DNA from: Winogradskyella wandonensis
GTDB lineage: Bacteria > Bacteroidota > Bacteroidia > Flavobacteriales > Flavobacteriaceae
Reading direction: 5' to 3'
DNA: 64,000 bases
Assembly: GCF_004346845.1 (NCBI RefSeq)
Contig: NZ_SMGI01000001.1
Location: 1-64,000, forward strand
The stretch's first letter is position 1. Every line of letters starts with the position of its first letter. A program made the translations under genes and the position numbers. The notes beneath the pieces are model-generated. The model saw only the letters and a list, made by a program, of their open reading frames with translations, made no database searches and was not told the DNA's origin. This document shows, in pieces, positions 35,759 through 44,798 of this stretch.

Positions 35759-36495
35759 TATCCTAAAAGTAAACTGGTTAAAAAGTAATTTGCCAAAATA
35801 ATAACAACACTTGTCCAAACAAAAGAGGTTGTACTTGCTTTGCCTACTTCAAGGGCACCACCTTTCATATAATAACCATAAAAAGACGGTATGGTGGCCA
35901 ATAAAAAAGCAAAGACTAGTGTTTTAATAAATGCATAAACAATATGAAACGGTATAAAATCTGTTTGTATACCTTGAATATAGTCTTCGAAAGTCCCGTA
36001 CCCACCATAAACACAAGCCGCTAATCCGCCAAGAACACCTAAAAACATGGCTATGGATATTATAAAAGGGTACAAAGACAGGGCTATAAATTTTGGAAAA
36101 ACCAGGTAATTTAAAGCATTAATACCCATAACTTCTAGTGCGTCTATTTGTTCTGTAACACGCATGGTTCCTATGCTAGATGTAATAAATGAGCCTACTT
36201 TACCAGCCATGATTATGGAAATAAATGTAGGAGCAAACTCTAAAATTATGGATTGTCGTGTTGCAAAACCAACAAGATATTTTGGGATAAGCGGATTAGA
36301 AATATTTAAGGAGGTCTGGATGGCAACCACACCACCAACAAAGAACGAAATAAAGGCTACGATACCAAGCGAATTAATGATAAGGTCGTCGATATCTTTA
36401 AGTATCAAGGTACGCATCACAGACCATTTAGTTGGTTTGCGAAACATATCTTTAATCATCAAAAAATAAACACCAATATTGTGTAGGTACTTCAT
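35758..36495 (-). CDS. ABC transporter permease, MlaE type
   Basis: 245 residues with five or six membrane segments. MlaE-family inner-membrane permease of a phospholipid transport system. Seen: VGGVVAIQTSLNISNPLIPKYLVG, PTFISIIMAGKVGSFITSSIGTMRVTEQIDALEVMGIN (the hallmark of the family) and PKFIALSLYPF. It precedes the ATPase gene with an overlapping TAATG, so the two subunits are translationally coupled. It is monocistronic with that gene and divergent from pafA. Confidence 0.92.
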   Translation of the reverse strand: MKYLHNIGVYFLMIKDMFRKPTKWSVMRTLILKDIDDLIINSLGIVAFISFFVGGVVAIQTSLNISNPLIPKYLVGFATRQSIILEFAPTFISIIMAGKVGSFITSSIGTMRVTEQIDALEVMGINALNYLVFPKFIALSLYPFIISIAMFLGVLGGLAACVYGGYGTFEDYIQGIQTDFIPFHIVYAFIKTLVFAFLLATIPSFYGYYMKGGALEVGKASTTSFVWTSVVIILANYFLTSLLLG

Positions 36496-36574
36496 GAAAG
36501 TAGAATTACCGCTAAATTATAAAAATATCAGCGTTAATTAATGATTTATTAAATTTAGATGCATTAGAATATTT

Positions 36575-36582
36575 TATTTTTG
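36575..36582 (+). promoter_or_regulatory. Possible -7 element of pafA
   Basis: TATTTTTG matches TAnnTTTG and lies 19 bases before the pafA ATG. No TTG was found at the -33 distance. Confidence 0.4.
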
Positions 36583-36601
36583 TACTTCAATTAAAATAGA
36601 T

Positions 36602-38272
36602 ATGAAAATCAAATTTCTTACCATTAAAATTTTAATCTTTTTAGTCTTATTTTCTTGTAATGCGCAAGAAACAGCAAAGGCATCATTATCTAGTAATCCA
36701 AAAATTGAGACGACTAACCCAAAGCTAATCGTTGGCATTGTTGTTGACCAAATGAGATACGATTACCTAACTCGCTTTAATACTAAGTTTGGTGATGGTG
36801 GTTTTAAGCGTATGATAAACGAAGGTTTTAATTGTAAGAATAATCATTTTAACTATGTGCCCACCTATACTGGGCCAGGTCACGCTTCTGTGTTCACAGG
36901 AACTACGCCAAAATATCATGGAATAATATCTAATAATTGGTACGATAAAGAACAAAAGAAAATTGTTTACTGTGCTGGAGATGATGGTGTAGAATCGATA
37001 GGAACAGAAAATAAAGCAGGGCAAATGTCTCCGCATAGAATGCTCACAACAACTTTTGCAGACGAAAATAGGCTATTTACGCAAATGCGTGGAAAAACTA
37101 TTGGTGTGGCTATAAAAGATAGAGGTGCTATTTTACCTGCGGGTCATACAGCAGATGGCGCATACTGGTTTCATGGTAAGGATGAAGGTGTATGGATAAC
37201 CAGCTCATTTTACAGAACTAATTTGCCTAATTGGGTAAATGAATTTAATAATTCCGACGCGGCTGAATCGTATTTAAAAACATGGGACACGTATTATAAT
37301 ATCGATTCGTATACCGAAAGTGGAAGCGATGATAACAATTTTGAAGCTGGTTTTAAAGGAAAAGAAAAAGCAACGTTCCCATACGATTTGGCAAAATTGA
37401 AAGATGAAAACGGCGGTTTTGATATTTTAAAAGCAACAGCTTACGGCAATAGCTTGACAACAGATTTTGCCATAGCAGCTGTAAAAGGTGAAAACTTGGG
37501 TCTTGATGAAGTCACAGATGTATTGACGTTAAGTTATTCTTCCACAGATTATGTAGGTCATAATTTTGGTGTAAACTCTAAAGAAATCGAAGATACCTAT
37601 ATTCGATTAGATAAAGATTTAGAACGTTTCTTCAAGTTTTTAGATGAAACAGTAGGGAAAGGTGAATATACCGTGTTTCTAACCGCAGACCACGGTGCAG
37701 TAAATGTTCCAGCGTATTTGCAGTCTGTAAAAATCCCAGCAGGATATTTAGATTTTAATTCTAGGAAAGAAAAATTTGTTGCCTTCCTCGAAGAAAAATA
37801 CGGTACGAAAGATATTGTTGAAAATGTAAGTAACAATCAAATCTTTTTTAATAAATCGAAAATTAAAGAATTAGGGTTAGACTTACATAAGGTAGAGCAG
37901 GACCTAGTTGATGAGCAAATTAGTTATCCAAATATTGCAAAAGTGTATACGGCAACTACAATGAACTCAACTAATTTTACGACAGGTATAGAAGTCTTAT
38001 TGCAAAATGGCTTTAATCAAAAACGCTCTGGAGATGTCATTGTAGTCGATGATATTGCACATATACCTTATGGAAGAACTGGGTCGACGCACGGCAGCGG
38101 CCTTAATTACGATACACATGTACCGTTATTGTTTTTTGGAAAAGGTATAAAACAAGGAGAGACATTACAAAAAACAGTAATTCCCGATATTGCGCCAACG
38201 ATTTCTGCACTTTTAGGGATAAGTTTCCCTAATGGGGCTACTGGTGTGCCTTTAGGATTTGTTTTGGATTAA
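36602..38272 (+). CDS. pafA: PafA-type alkaline phosphatase, lipoprotein
   Basis: 556 residues. Signal peptide with a lipobox-like LVLFSC (Cys19). Alkaline phosphatase superfamily member of the PafA group, which hydrolyses phosphate monoesters with a Thr nucleophile. Seen: metal-site VDQMRYDY, nucleophile loop PTYTGPGHAS (Thr90), HGIISNNWYD with Asn111, IKDRGA with the Lys/Arg pair (Lys172, Arg174), TDYVGHNFG, ADHGAV and a late THGSG. This set matches Elizabethkingia PafA. The 3' end overlaps the convergent glycosyltransferase gene by 4 bases. It likely releases phosphate from organic compounds outside the inner membrane, a phosphate-scavenging role. Confidence 0.9.
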   Translation: MKIKFLTIKILIFLVLFSCNAQETAKASLSSNPKIETTNPKLIVGIVVDQMRYDYLTRFNTKFGDGGFKRMINEGFNCKNNHFNYVPTYTGPGHASVFTGTTPKYHGIISNNWYDKEQKKIVYCAGDDGVESIGTENKAGQMSPHRMLTTTFADENRLFTQMRGKTIGVAIKDRGAILPAGHTADGAYWFHGKDEGVWITSSFYRTNLPNWVNEFNNSDAAESYLKTWDTYYNIDSYTESGSDDNNFEAGFKGKEKATFPYDLAKLKDENGGFDILKATAYGNSLTTDFAIAAVKGENLGLDEVTDVLTLSYSSTDYVGHNFGVNSKEIEDTYIRLDKDLERFFKFLDETVGKGEYTVFLTADHGAVNVPAYLQSVKIPAGYLDFNSRKEKFVAFLEEKYGTKDIVENVSNNQIFFNKSKIKELGLDLHKVEQDLVDEQISYPNIAKVYTATTMNSTNFTTGIEVLLQNGFNQKRSGDVIVVDDIAHIPYGRTGSTHGSGLNYDTHVPLLFFGKGIKQGETLQKTVIPDIAPTISALLGISFPNGATGVPLGFVLD

Positions 38273-39117
38273 AGTATCTTATCTTTAATCCCTTTCCAGC
38301 GAAGTTGTCTTATAAACTTGCCTTGGTCTTTATTTACCAAGAACTCAGTGTTATTGAACCTTGCTTTTAAATAGCCTACCACAAAATCTAGGAAATAGAT
38401 TGTGGATTTCTTGTTCCACGCCATTTTTAGACCTGTTAAAACCGCCAAACTAAGTCCGTATCGCATTTTGTACATTGCCTCGCCTTGAAGATGTTTTGAG
38501 GCTTTATTGTATGAAGCTCCAGTTGGTTTTAGATGTTTCACTTTAAGTGCATCATCCAATTTAATTTCCCAATTGTAGAACTTGGCTAAAAGCTCATCTA
38601 CAGTATCCCAGCCTATAGATGTTTTTAGTTTGCCTATATCAATGAAACACGCTTTTCTATAAGCTTTAAGTGCGCCTCTTATATGGTCTTTATTGGTAAG
38701 TCCTTCTAAAATCCATTCATTATTTTTTTTGATATAACAAAAGCCTGCTGCCATTCCAATTTTTTTATTAGTATTAAAATGAAAAGCGAGCTGTTTTAGA
38801 TAATTTTCAGGAAAGATTAGGTCTGCATCAAATTTGCATATAACATCGTAAGTATCATCTAAATTGTCATACCCTTTATAAAATGCATTGATAATTTTTG
38901 TTCCTGGGAGATGTAGGTTAGATGAGTTGTTGTTTACAAGTTTTACAAAATCATACTTGTTCGCAAAATCTCTAATAATAGCTTCGGTTTTATCTGAAGA
39001 ATTATCATTAACAACGACTATTTTTTCTGGTTTTAGAGTTTGATTGATTAAGGACTCCAAAGTTAAGCCTATGGTATCTTCCTCGTTATGTGTTGGTATG
39101 ATAATGTAGAATTTCAA
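38269..39117 (-). CDS. Family 2 glycosyltransferase, TTG start
   Basis: 282 residues. GT-A enzyme with VNDNSSDKTEAIIR, CKFDADLIFPENYL (metal-binding DxD) and WDTVDELLA, N-terminus IIIPTHNEEDTIG. The start is TTG 39117: the in-frame stop is seven codons upstream with no ATG between, and the first motif begins right after it. A TATTTTTG box ends 5 bases before this TTG. It may add a sugar to a surface glycan; the acceptor is unknown. The convergent overlap with pafA is 4 bases. It is probably linked to the next methyltransferase, 58 bases away. Confidence 0.85.
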   Translation of the reverse strand: MKFYIIIPTHNEEDTIGLTLESLINQTLKPEKIVVVNDNSSDKTEAIIRDFANKYDFVKLVNNNSSNLHLPGTKIINAFYKGYDNLDDTYDVICKFDADLIFPENYLKQLAFHFNTNKKIGMAAGFCYIKKNNEWILEGLTNKDHIRGALKAYRKACFIDIGKLKTSIGWDTVDELLAKFYNWEIKLDDALKVKHLKPTGASYNKASKHLQGEAMYKMRYGLSLAVLTGLKMAWNKKSTIYFLDFVVGYLKARFNNTEFLVNKDQGKFIRQLRWKGIKDKIL

Positions 39118-39175
39118 ACGTCCAAAAATAAATTCCTAAGCACAAATCTAACGATAAGCTAATGGAATTTAGAAT

Positions 39176-39712
39176 TTAAGAGTTTGTATTTTTTACACGT
39201 TCTGCATAAACAATGTAATATCGTGGTGTAAACCATCTAAGTAGAGGTCTTAGTCCAATTTTTTTTGTTGGATTGGTCCATTTTTGGGTTGCTTTAATTT
39301 CCCAACCGGCTTTTTCTAAGAGCCAATCAAATTGCCAATCTTCAAATTCGTGATAGTGCCTATCCCACTTGTCTGTTTTGCTTCTGTAAGCTGGAGAAAA
39401 CCATAAACGCAAAGGAACACTTGCCACCAATTTTTCTGCTTTTATAGATTTTAAAACCGTAAAAGGAGAGAGAAGATGCTCAAAAATTTCGAAAGCTGTA
39501 ATAACTGTTGCTTCAGAGTTTTCGATGGTTGAGGTATCTATATCTAAATCTTCGCCTTTCGTGTTTTCGACACTAAAATTATGAGCCTTCATGATTTTGG
39601 TCAATGGGTTTTCGACACCTAAATCTAGTATTGTTTCAGACGCATCAACGTGCTTTTTTAGAAATTCTAGCGTTAACTTAAATCGTTTGCTTGGGTATGT
39701 GTTTTCGTACAT
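39176..39712 (-). CDS. Methyltransferase domain protein
   Basis: 178 residues from ATG 39712; the frame is open to a TTG 15 bases upstream. N-terminus MYENTYPSKRFKLTLEFL, SAM-type motif TILDLGVENPLTKIM (motif I is atypical, lacking the usual GxGxG), VITAFEIFEHLLSPFTVLK (motif II-like), and a tail with WFTPRYYIVYAERV. A class I methyltransferase fold is likely, but activity is less certain because of the degenerate glycine loop. It lies between a GT2 and a KAS III-like gene on the same strand. Confidence 0.7.
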   Translation of the reverse strand: MYENTYPSKRFKLTLEFLKKHVDASETILDLGVENPLTKIMKAHNFSVENTKGEDLDIDTSTIENSEATVITAFEIFEHLLSPFTVLKSIKAEKLVASVPLRLWFSPAYRSKTDKWDRHYHEFEDWQFDWLLEKAGWEIKATQKWTNPTKKIGLRPLLRWFTPRYYIVYAERVKNTNS

Positions 39713-39754
39713 TAGTTTTTTAGACAAAACACTAAAGCAAATTTCAGTGTTGTG

Positions 39755-40813
39755 TTAATATTTATAGACTACAGCGTTTATATGCATTCCTGCACCGACA
39801 CTTGCAAAAATAATAACATCACCCTTATTAATCTCGTGGTTATCTAATTTATTATTTCTAATTAAATCAAAAAGTGTCGGTACCGTAGCTACCGAGCTAT
39901 TCCCTAATTTATGAATACTCATAGGCATAATATCTTCTGGGGCTTTTGCTTTGTATAGTCGATAGAAACGTTTAATAATGGCTTCATCCATTTTTTCATT
40001 TGCTTGGTGGATGAGTACTTTTTTAACTTCAGAAATAGCTATTCCGCTTTTATCCAAGCAATCTTTCATAGCTTGAGCTACATTGGTTAATGCAAATTCA
40101 TAGATTTTGCGACCATGCATCTTTATGTAACGTGTGTCAGGGCATAATTCTTTATTATTTGAGTTTCCAAAGAAAAGATAGTAAGCTTCGTCATAAGTAA
40201 AACTTGCTGTTTCGTGCGCTAAAATTCCTCCGTCTTCATCAGTGACTTCAACAATACTCGCCCCAGCACCATCTGAATATATCATAGAGTCTCTATCGTG
40301 CTTATCTACAACACGAGATAACGTTTCTGCACCAATAACTAAACAGCGTTTAGCCATACCCGCTTTAATATAGGCCTGGGCTTGTATAACACCTTCGACC
40401 CAACCAGGACAACCAAAAAGGATGTCGTAAGCAACACACTTAGGATTTTTAATGCGAAGTCTATGCTTAATTCTTGATGCCAAACATGGTAAAATATCAC
40501 TCTGTATAGTATTGTGTTTTACATCTCCAAAATTGTGAGCACAGATAATGTAGTCTATAGTTTCCATATCTACATCGGCATCGTCAATAGCTTTTTGTGC
40601 AGCAAGAAATCCGAGGTCAGAAGCTGTTAATTGTTTATCTGCATACCTGCGTTCTACAATACCAGTAATGGCCTTAAATTTTTCTACAATAACTTCGTTT
40701 GGATAATCAATGTTAGAGCCATCAGCGTTTAAAAATTTATGCTCATGAAAATCCTCATTTCGCTCTATGCTTTTAGGTATAAAACTTCCAGTTCCTGTTA
40801 TTTTTATAGCCAT
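39755..40813 (-). CDS. KAS III-like 3-oxoacyl-ACP synthase family protein
   Basis: 352 residues from ATG 40813 (MAIKITGTGSFIP); the frame is open to a TTG upstream but that adds a non-family tail. Thiolase-fold condensing enzyme with the catalytic triad of the KAS III type: Cys135 in ILFGCPGWVEG, His269 in VLIHQANEKMDEA and Asn305 in KLGNSSVATVPTL. It condenses an acyl-CoA with a malonyl thioester, or a related substrate. The FabH of primary fatty-acid synthesis is shorter (about 320) and usually lies in a fab cluster, so this copy may serve a special lipid. Neighbours are a methyltransferase and a GT2. Confidence 0.82.
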   Translation of the reverse strand: MAIKITGTGSFIPKSIERNEDFHEHKFLNADGSNIDYPNEVIVEKFKAITGIVERRYADKQLTASDLGFLAAQKAIDDADVDMETIDYIICAHNFGDVKHNTIQSDILPCLASRIKHRLRIKNPKCVAYDILFGCPGWVEGVIQAQAYIKAGMAKRCLVIGAETLSRVVDKHDRDSMIYSDGAGASIVEVTDEDGGILAHETASFTYDEAYYLFFGNSNNKELCPDTRYIKMHGRKIYEFALTNVAQAMKDCLDKSGIAISEVKKVLIHQANEKMDEAIIKRFYRLYKAKAPEDIMPMSIHKLGNSSVATVPTLFDLIRNNKLDNHEINKGDVIIFASVGAGMHINAVVYKY

Positions 40814-40942
40814 AGTTGTGTTATTTTTTATAAAACTAATCAACTAAACTAACTAATTATTTGAATTACAGGAATTTTAAATGCTAAAATGAATTTTTTT
40901 TTGGATATTCTTAGTTTTTGGTGTTTTTACTATAAAAACCAT

Positions 40943-40970
40943 AAAAAAAGCACCTATATTAGATGCTTTT
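40943..40970 (-). terminator. Terminator of gcvP
   Basis: On the minus strand, AAAGCATCT pairs with AGGTGCTTT (one T-G wobble) around a short loop, then a T run follows (A run at 40943-40949 on the plus strand). It lies 24 bases after the gcvP stop and before the KAS III gene. Confidence 0.75.
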
Positions 40971-40993
40971 CTTAAGTCTATAATTTTGAAATA

Positions 40994-43843
40994 TTATACT
41001 TCCGCATAAGCTTCGATAGGTGCGCAGCTACAGATTAAGTTTCTATCGCCAAAGGCTTCATCAACACGTCTTACGGTAGGCCAAAACTTATTGTCTGCAA
41101 CAAACTCTAATGGAAAAGCCGCTTTTTCTCTTGAGTATGGTAAGTTCCACTCGTCCGAGGTTAGCATTTCCATAGTATGTGGCGCATTTTTAAGAACATT
41201 GTTAGGCTCATCTTTAGAGACTGTTTCAATTTCTTCTCGAATAGAAATCATTGCGTCACAGAATCTATCCATTTCGGCTTTGCTTTCACTTTCAGTAGGT
41301 TCTATCATCATTGTTCCAGCCACAGGGAATGACACGGTTGGTGCATGGAAACCATAGTCCATTAGGCGCTTTGCAATATCGACTACTTCGATGCCTTTTT
41401 CTTTAAATGCACGGCAATCAATAATCATTTCGTGTGCAGCTCGGCCATTTTCTCCGGTATATAAAGTTGGGTAATACCCTTCTAAGCGCTCTTTTATGTA
41501 ATTGGCATTTAAGATAGCAACTTCGGTAGCTTCTCTAAGACCTTTTGCACCTAACATTTTAATGTAACCGTAAGAGATAATGCAGGCTAAAGCAGAACCA
41601 AATGGTGCGGCAGAAATTGCTGTTATGGCTTGGTGACCACCAGTTTTCACTAATGGATTGCCAGGTAAAAACGGCACCAATTGCTCTGCAACACAAATTG
41701 GACCTACACCTGGACCACCACCGCCATGAGGAATAGCAAAGGTTTTGTGCAGGTTAAGGTGGCAAACATCAGCACCAATATTTCCTGGATTTGTAAGTCC
41801 TACTTGGGCGTTCATATTTGCGCCGTCCATGTAGACCTGACCTCCATTATCATGAATAATTTGTGTTATTTCTTTAATTGCAGATTCGTAAACCCCATGA
41901 GTTGAAGGATAAGTAACCATGAGCGCCGACAAATTATCTTTGTGTAATTCGGCTTTTTCTCTTAAATCGTCAACATCAATATTTCCATTGTCGCTGGCCT
42001 TAGTTACAACAACTTTCATGCCTGCCATGACTGCACTTGCTGGATTTGTACCGTGCGCAGAAGATGGAATTAGACAAATATTTCTATGATGGTCACCTCG
42101 AGATTCGTGATAAGCTCTTATGACCATGAGTCCAGCAAATTCACCTTGAGCTCCAGAATTAGGTTGTAAAGACGTTCCTGCAAAACCGGTAATTTCAGTT
42201 AATTGATTTTCGAGCTCATTTAGCATTAACTTATAGCCAGTAGCTTGGTCTGCCGGAACAAAAGGATGCATATTACCCCAACTATACCAACTTAACGGCA
42301 ACATTTCGGATGCTGCATTTAGTTTCATGGTACATGATCCTAAAGAAATCATAGAATGATTAAGAGCTAAATCTTTACGCTCTAAGCGTTTGATGTAACG
42401 CATTAATTCTGTTTCCGAATGAAATGAATTAAATACATCATAAGTTAAGAACTCTGATTTACGCTGAAGCTCGCTAGGTACTGTTTCGGTATCTAAGAGT
42501 TCGGTAATTTTATCAGTAGTATTGCCTGTAACAGCTTCAAAAATTGAAACAATTTCGTTTAAGTCATCAATCGTTGTTGTTTCGTTAATTGAAATAGTTA
42601 CGGTGTTGCTATCTGGATAGTAAAAGTTGACTTCTTTCTTTTCAGCTTCGTACTTTACATTTACAGGATCTGCTTTAATCTGGATGGTATCAAAGTAATG
42701 CGTGTTTACTTGTTCTAAACCTAGATTTTCTAAAGCTTTTGACAAGGTTGCTGCTGAATTTTTTACCTTATTAGCAATAAACTCTAAACCTTTTGGGCCA
42801 TGATATACGGCATACATACCAGCCATAACGGCTAATAAAACTTGTGCAGTACAGATGTTTGATGTTGCTTTGTCTCTTTTAATGTGTTGTTCTCGCGTTT
42901 GTAATGCCATACGTAAAGCACGATTTCCATCTACATCTCTGGTAACGCCTATAATACGACCAGGTACATCTCTTTTGTAGGCTTCTTTGGTTGCAAAAAA
43001 TGCTGCATGAGGTCCGCCATAGCCCATTGGAATTCCAAAACGCTGTGTTGTACCAACAACGACATCAGCTCCAAATTTTCCTGGCGCTTCAAGTTTTATT
43101 AAGCTTAAAATATCTGCTGCTACAGCGACTTTTATACCTTCTGCATTTGCACGCTCAATAAAGCCTTTGATGTCTGTAATTTGGCCATTTTTGCCAGGAT
43201 ATTGCAATAAAGCACCAAAAAATTCGTCACTTAGATTGTATTCCGCTTCATTACCTATAACAAGCTCGATACCTATTGGAATGGCTCTTGTTTCTAACAG
43301 AGAAATGGTTTGAGGTAGTACCAAGTCTGACACAAAGAATTTATTAACTCCAGCCTTCTTCTGGTCACGTTCTCTAACAGCAAAAAGCAGGCTCATAGCC
43401 TCGGCGGCAGCTGTACTTTCGTCTAAAAGAGATGCATTAGCCATTTCCATTCCTGTTAAATCAATAACCATGGTTTGGTAATTAAGCAAAGCTTCCAATC
43501 GTCCTTGAGCGATTTCTGCTTGATAAGGCGTGTAGGCGGTGTACCAACCTGGATTTTCTAGAATGTTTCGTTGAATTACCGAAGGTAGATTAGAAGGGTG
43601 ATAGCCCATGCCTATATACGACTTATAAACCTTGTTTAAATTAGAAAGTTTATAGATGTGAGATAGGTACTCCTGCTCGCTCATTGCAGGTTCTAAATCT
43701 AAATCTTGTTTTAGACGAATATCAGCAGGAACAGTTTCTGAAACTAATTGTTCTATACTGGTGACGCCTATAGTGTTTAACATGGCTTTTTGCTCCTGAG
43801 GACTTGGGCCAATGTGTCTTAATGCAAAAGAAGTTGTGTCCAT
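40994..43843 (-). CDS. gcvP: Glycine dehydrogenase (P protein of the glycine cleavage system)
   Basis: 949 residues, the single-chain form with two fused PLP-fold halves. It decarboxylates glycine and transfers the aminomethyl group to lipoyl GcvH. Seen: N-terminal RHIGPSPQEQKAML, GMGYHPS, and in the C-terminal half the PLP-lysine stretch HLNLHKTFAIPHGGGGPGVGP and SSAHGTNPASAVMAG. Catalytic Lys and glycine-rich loop are intact. Other gcv genes are not in the window. A -7-like CAAAAATA (minus strand TATTTTTG) lies at 43871-43878. It ends at its own terminator. Confidence 0.97.
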   Translation of the reverse strand: MDTTSFALRHIGPSPQEQKAMLNTIGVTSIEQLVSETVPADIRLKQDLDLEPAMSEQEYLSHIYKLSNLNKVYKSYIGMGYHPSNLPSVIQRNILENPGWYTAYTPYQAEIAQGRLEALLNYQTMVIDLTGMEMANASLLDESTAAAEAMSLLFAVRERDQKKAGVNKFFVSDLVLPQTISLLETRAIPIGIELVIGNEAEYNLSDEFFGALLQYPGKNGQITDIKGFIERANAEGIKVAVAADILSLIKLEAPGKFGADVVVGTTQRFGIPMGYGGPHAAFFATKEAYKRDVPGRIIGVTRDVDGNRALRMALQTREQHIKRDKATSNICTAQVLLAVMAGMYAVYHGPKGLEFIANKVKNSAATLSKALENLGLEQVNTHYFDTIQIKADPVNVKYEAEKKEVNFYYPDSNTVTISINETTTIDDLNEIVSIFEAVTGNTTDKITELLDTETVPSELQRKSEFLTYDVFNSFHSETELMRYIKRLERKDLALNHSMISLGSCTMKLNAASEMLPLSWYSWGNMHPFVPADQATGYKLMLNELENQLTEITGFAGTSLQPNSGAQGEFAGLMVIRAYHESRGDHHRNICLIPSSAHGTNPASAVMAGMKVVVTKASDNGNIDVDDLREKAELHKDNLSALMVTYPSTHGVYESAIKEITQIIHDNGGQVYMDGANMNAQVGLTNPGNIGADVCHLNLHKTFAIPHGGGGPGVGPICVAEQLVPFLPGNPLVKTGGHQAITAISAAPFGSALACIISYGYIKMLGAKGLREATEVAILNANYIKERLEGYYPTLYTGENGRAAHEMIIDCRAFKEKGIEVVDIAKRLMDYGFHAPTVSFPVAGTMMIEPTESESKAEMDRFCDAMISIREEIETVSKDEPNNVLKNAPHTMEMLTSDEWNLPYSREKAAFPLEFVADNKFWPTVRRVDEAFGDRNLICSCAPIEAYAEV

Positions 43844-43933
43844 TCTTTTCTAGCTGTTTTTTTTGATACGCAAAAATACGGAATATGCACTTTTTTTTAG
43901 TTAATGAATACTAAAGTTTTTAACCGAAAATAG

Positions 43934-43958
43934 GTGTTATTAACACATTGCCTATTTT
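43934..43958. repeat. Nested inverted repeats upstream of the UbiA-like gene
   Basis: GTGTTA-T-TAACAC at 43934-43946 is a 6-bp perfect palindrome. It lies within a second pair, AAAATAGG (43927-43934) and CCTATTTT (43951-43958), so the whole forms two nested repeats just before the ATG at 43965. TATTTTTA at 43953-43960 resembles a -7 element. The sites could be a regulator-binding region or a hairpin at the 5' end of the mRNA. Confidence 0.45.
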
Positions 43959-43964
43959 TACAAT

Positions 43965-44798
43965 ATGAAGGTGTTAAAGTCTCTCTTTAGCTTTTATGTA
44001 AATAGCAGTATTCACGTAGCATTAGCAGTTTATGCGATGACATGGGTGACCCTAGTTGGTTTGGATTTATCCTATGATGAAAACAGCCTTTACTTTGTTT
44101 TTTATGCCACGATTACAGCTTATAATTTTGTAAAGTATTTTGGCTTGGCAAAATTTCATCATCGAAGTTTGGCTAATTGGCTTCGTATTATACAAGTGTT
44201 TTCTGCGTTTTGTTTTCTGTTGATGTGCTTTTACTTAACACGGCTTAAACTCGATGCTGTTTTATTAGTCGGTGGTTTAGCTTTAGTTACTTTTTTATAC
44301 GCGATTCCGTTAATTCCTAAGCGTTTTTTGTTTGATGAGGAGCAAAACCTTCGACAGGTAGGCGGATTAAAGGTCTATATTATTGCAATGGTTTGGAGTT
44401 TTGTTACTGTGTTAATTCCTGTTTTAAATAATGGTTATGAAATAAATTCAGATGTGATATTGTTGCTTATCCAACGATTTTTTATTGTTATTGTTTTGAT
44501 GTTACCTTTTGAGATAAGAGATTTGAAATACGACAGTTTAAAACTGGCAACTATACCTCAAAAAATAGGCATAAAAAAAACCAAAATAATAGGTACACTA
44601 TTGCTTTTGGCTTATTGGATTCTAGAGTTTTTTAAGAACGAACTCACTAATGCTTCTGTTCTTTCTACTTTTATGTTAGTTGGTATTACATTTTTACTTT
44701 TGCTTTTTTCGACGGAAAGACAGACGAAATATTATGCATCGTTTTGGGTGGAAGGTATTCCTATATTTTGGCTTATTTCTTTATTGCTGCTTTCTTAA
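43965..44798 (+). CDS. UbiA-superfamily-like membrane protein
   Basis: 277 residues with about eight hydrophobic segments. A UbiA-type prenyltransferase fold is suggested by the second Asp-rich region FEIRDLKYDSLKLATIPQKIG (the DxxxD followed by ATIPxxxG is typical). The first Asp-rich region expected near TITAYNFVKYFG keeps the Asn but lacks the Asp pair, so catalysis may be lost or changed. The function is unknown. The 3' end overlaps the convergent small gene by 18 bases. Confidence 0.6.
   Translation: MKVLKSLFSFYVNSSIHVALAVYAMTWVTLVGLDLSYDENSLYFVFYATITAYNFVKYFGLAKFHHRSLANWLRIIQVFSAFCFLLMCFYLTRLKLDAVLLVGGLALVTFLYAIPLIPKRFLFDEEQNLRQVGGLKVYIIAMVWSFVTVLIPVLNNGYEINSDVILLLIQRFFIVIVLMLPFEIRDLKYDSLKLATIPQKIGIKKTKIIGTLLLLAYWILEFFKNELTNASVLSTFMLVGITFLLLLFSTERQTKYYASFWVEGIPIFWLISLLLLS

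Noticed and set aside
35759-35818. N-terminal extension of the MlaF-type ATPase
   Set aside because: This stretch lies inside the permease gene; the ATG overlapping the permease stop gives the usual ABC N-terminus.
43844-43964. Glycine riboswitch before gcvP
   Set aside because: The intergenic region is only 121 bases, shared with the divergent UbiA-like gene, and AT-rich without the tandem helical patterns of a glycine aptamer.
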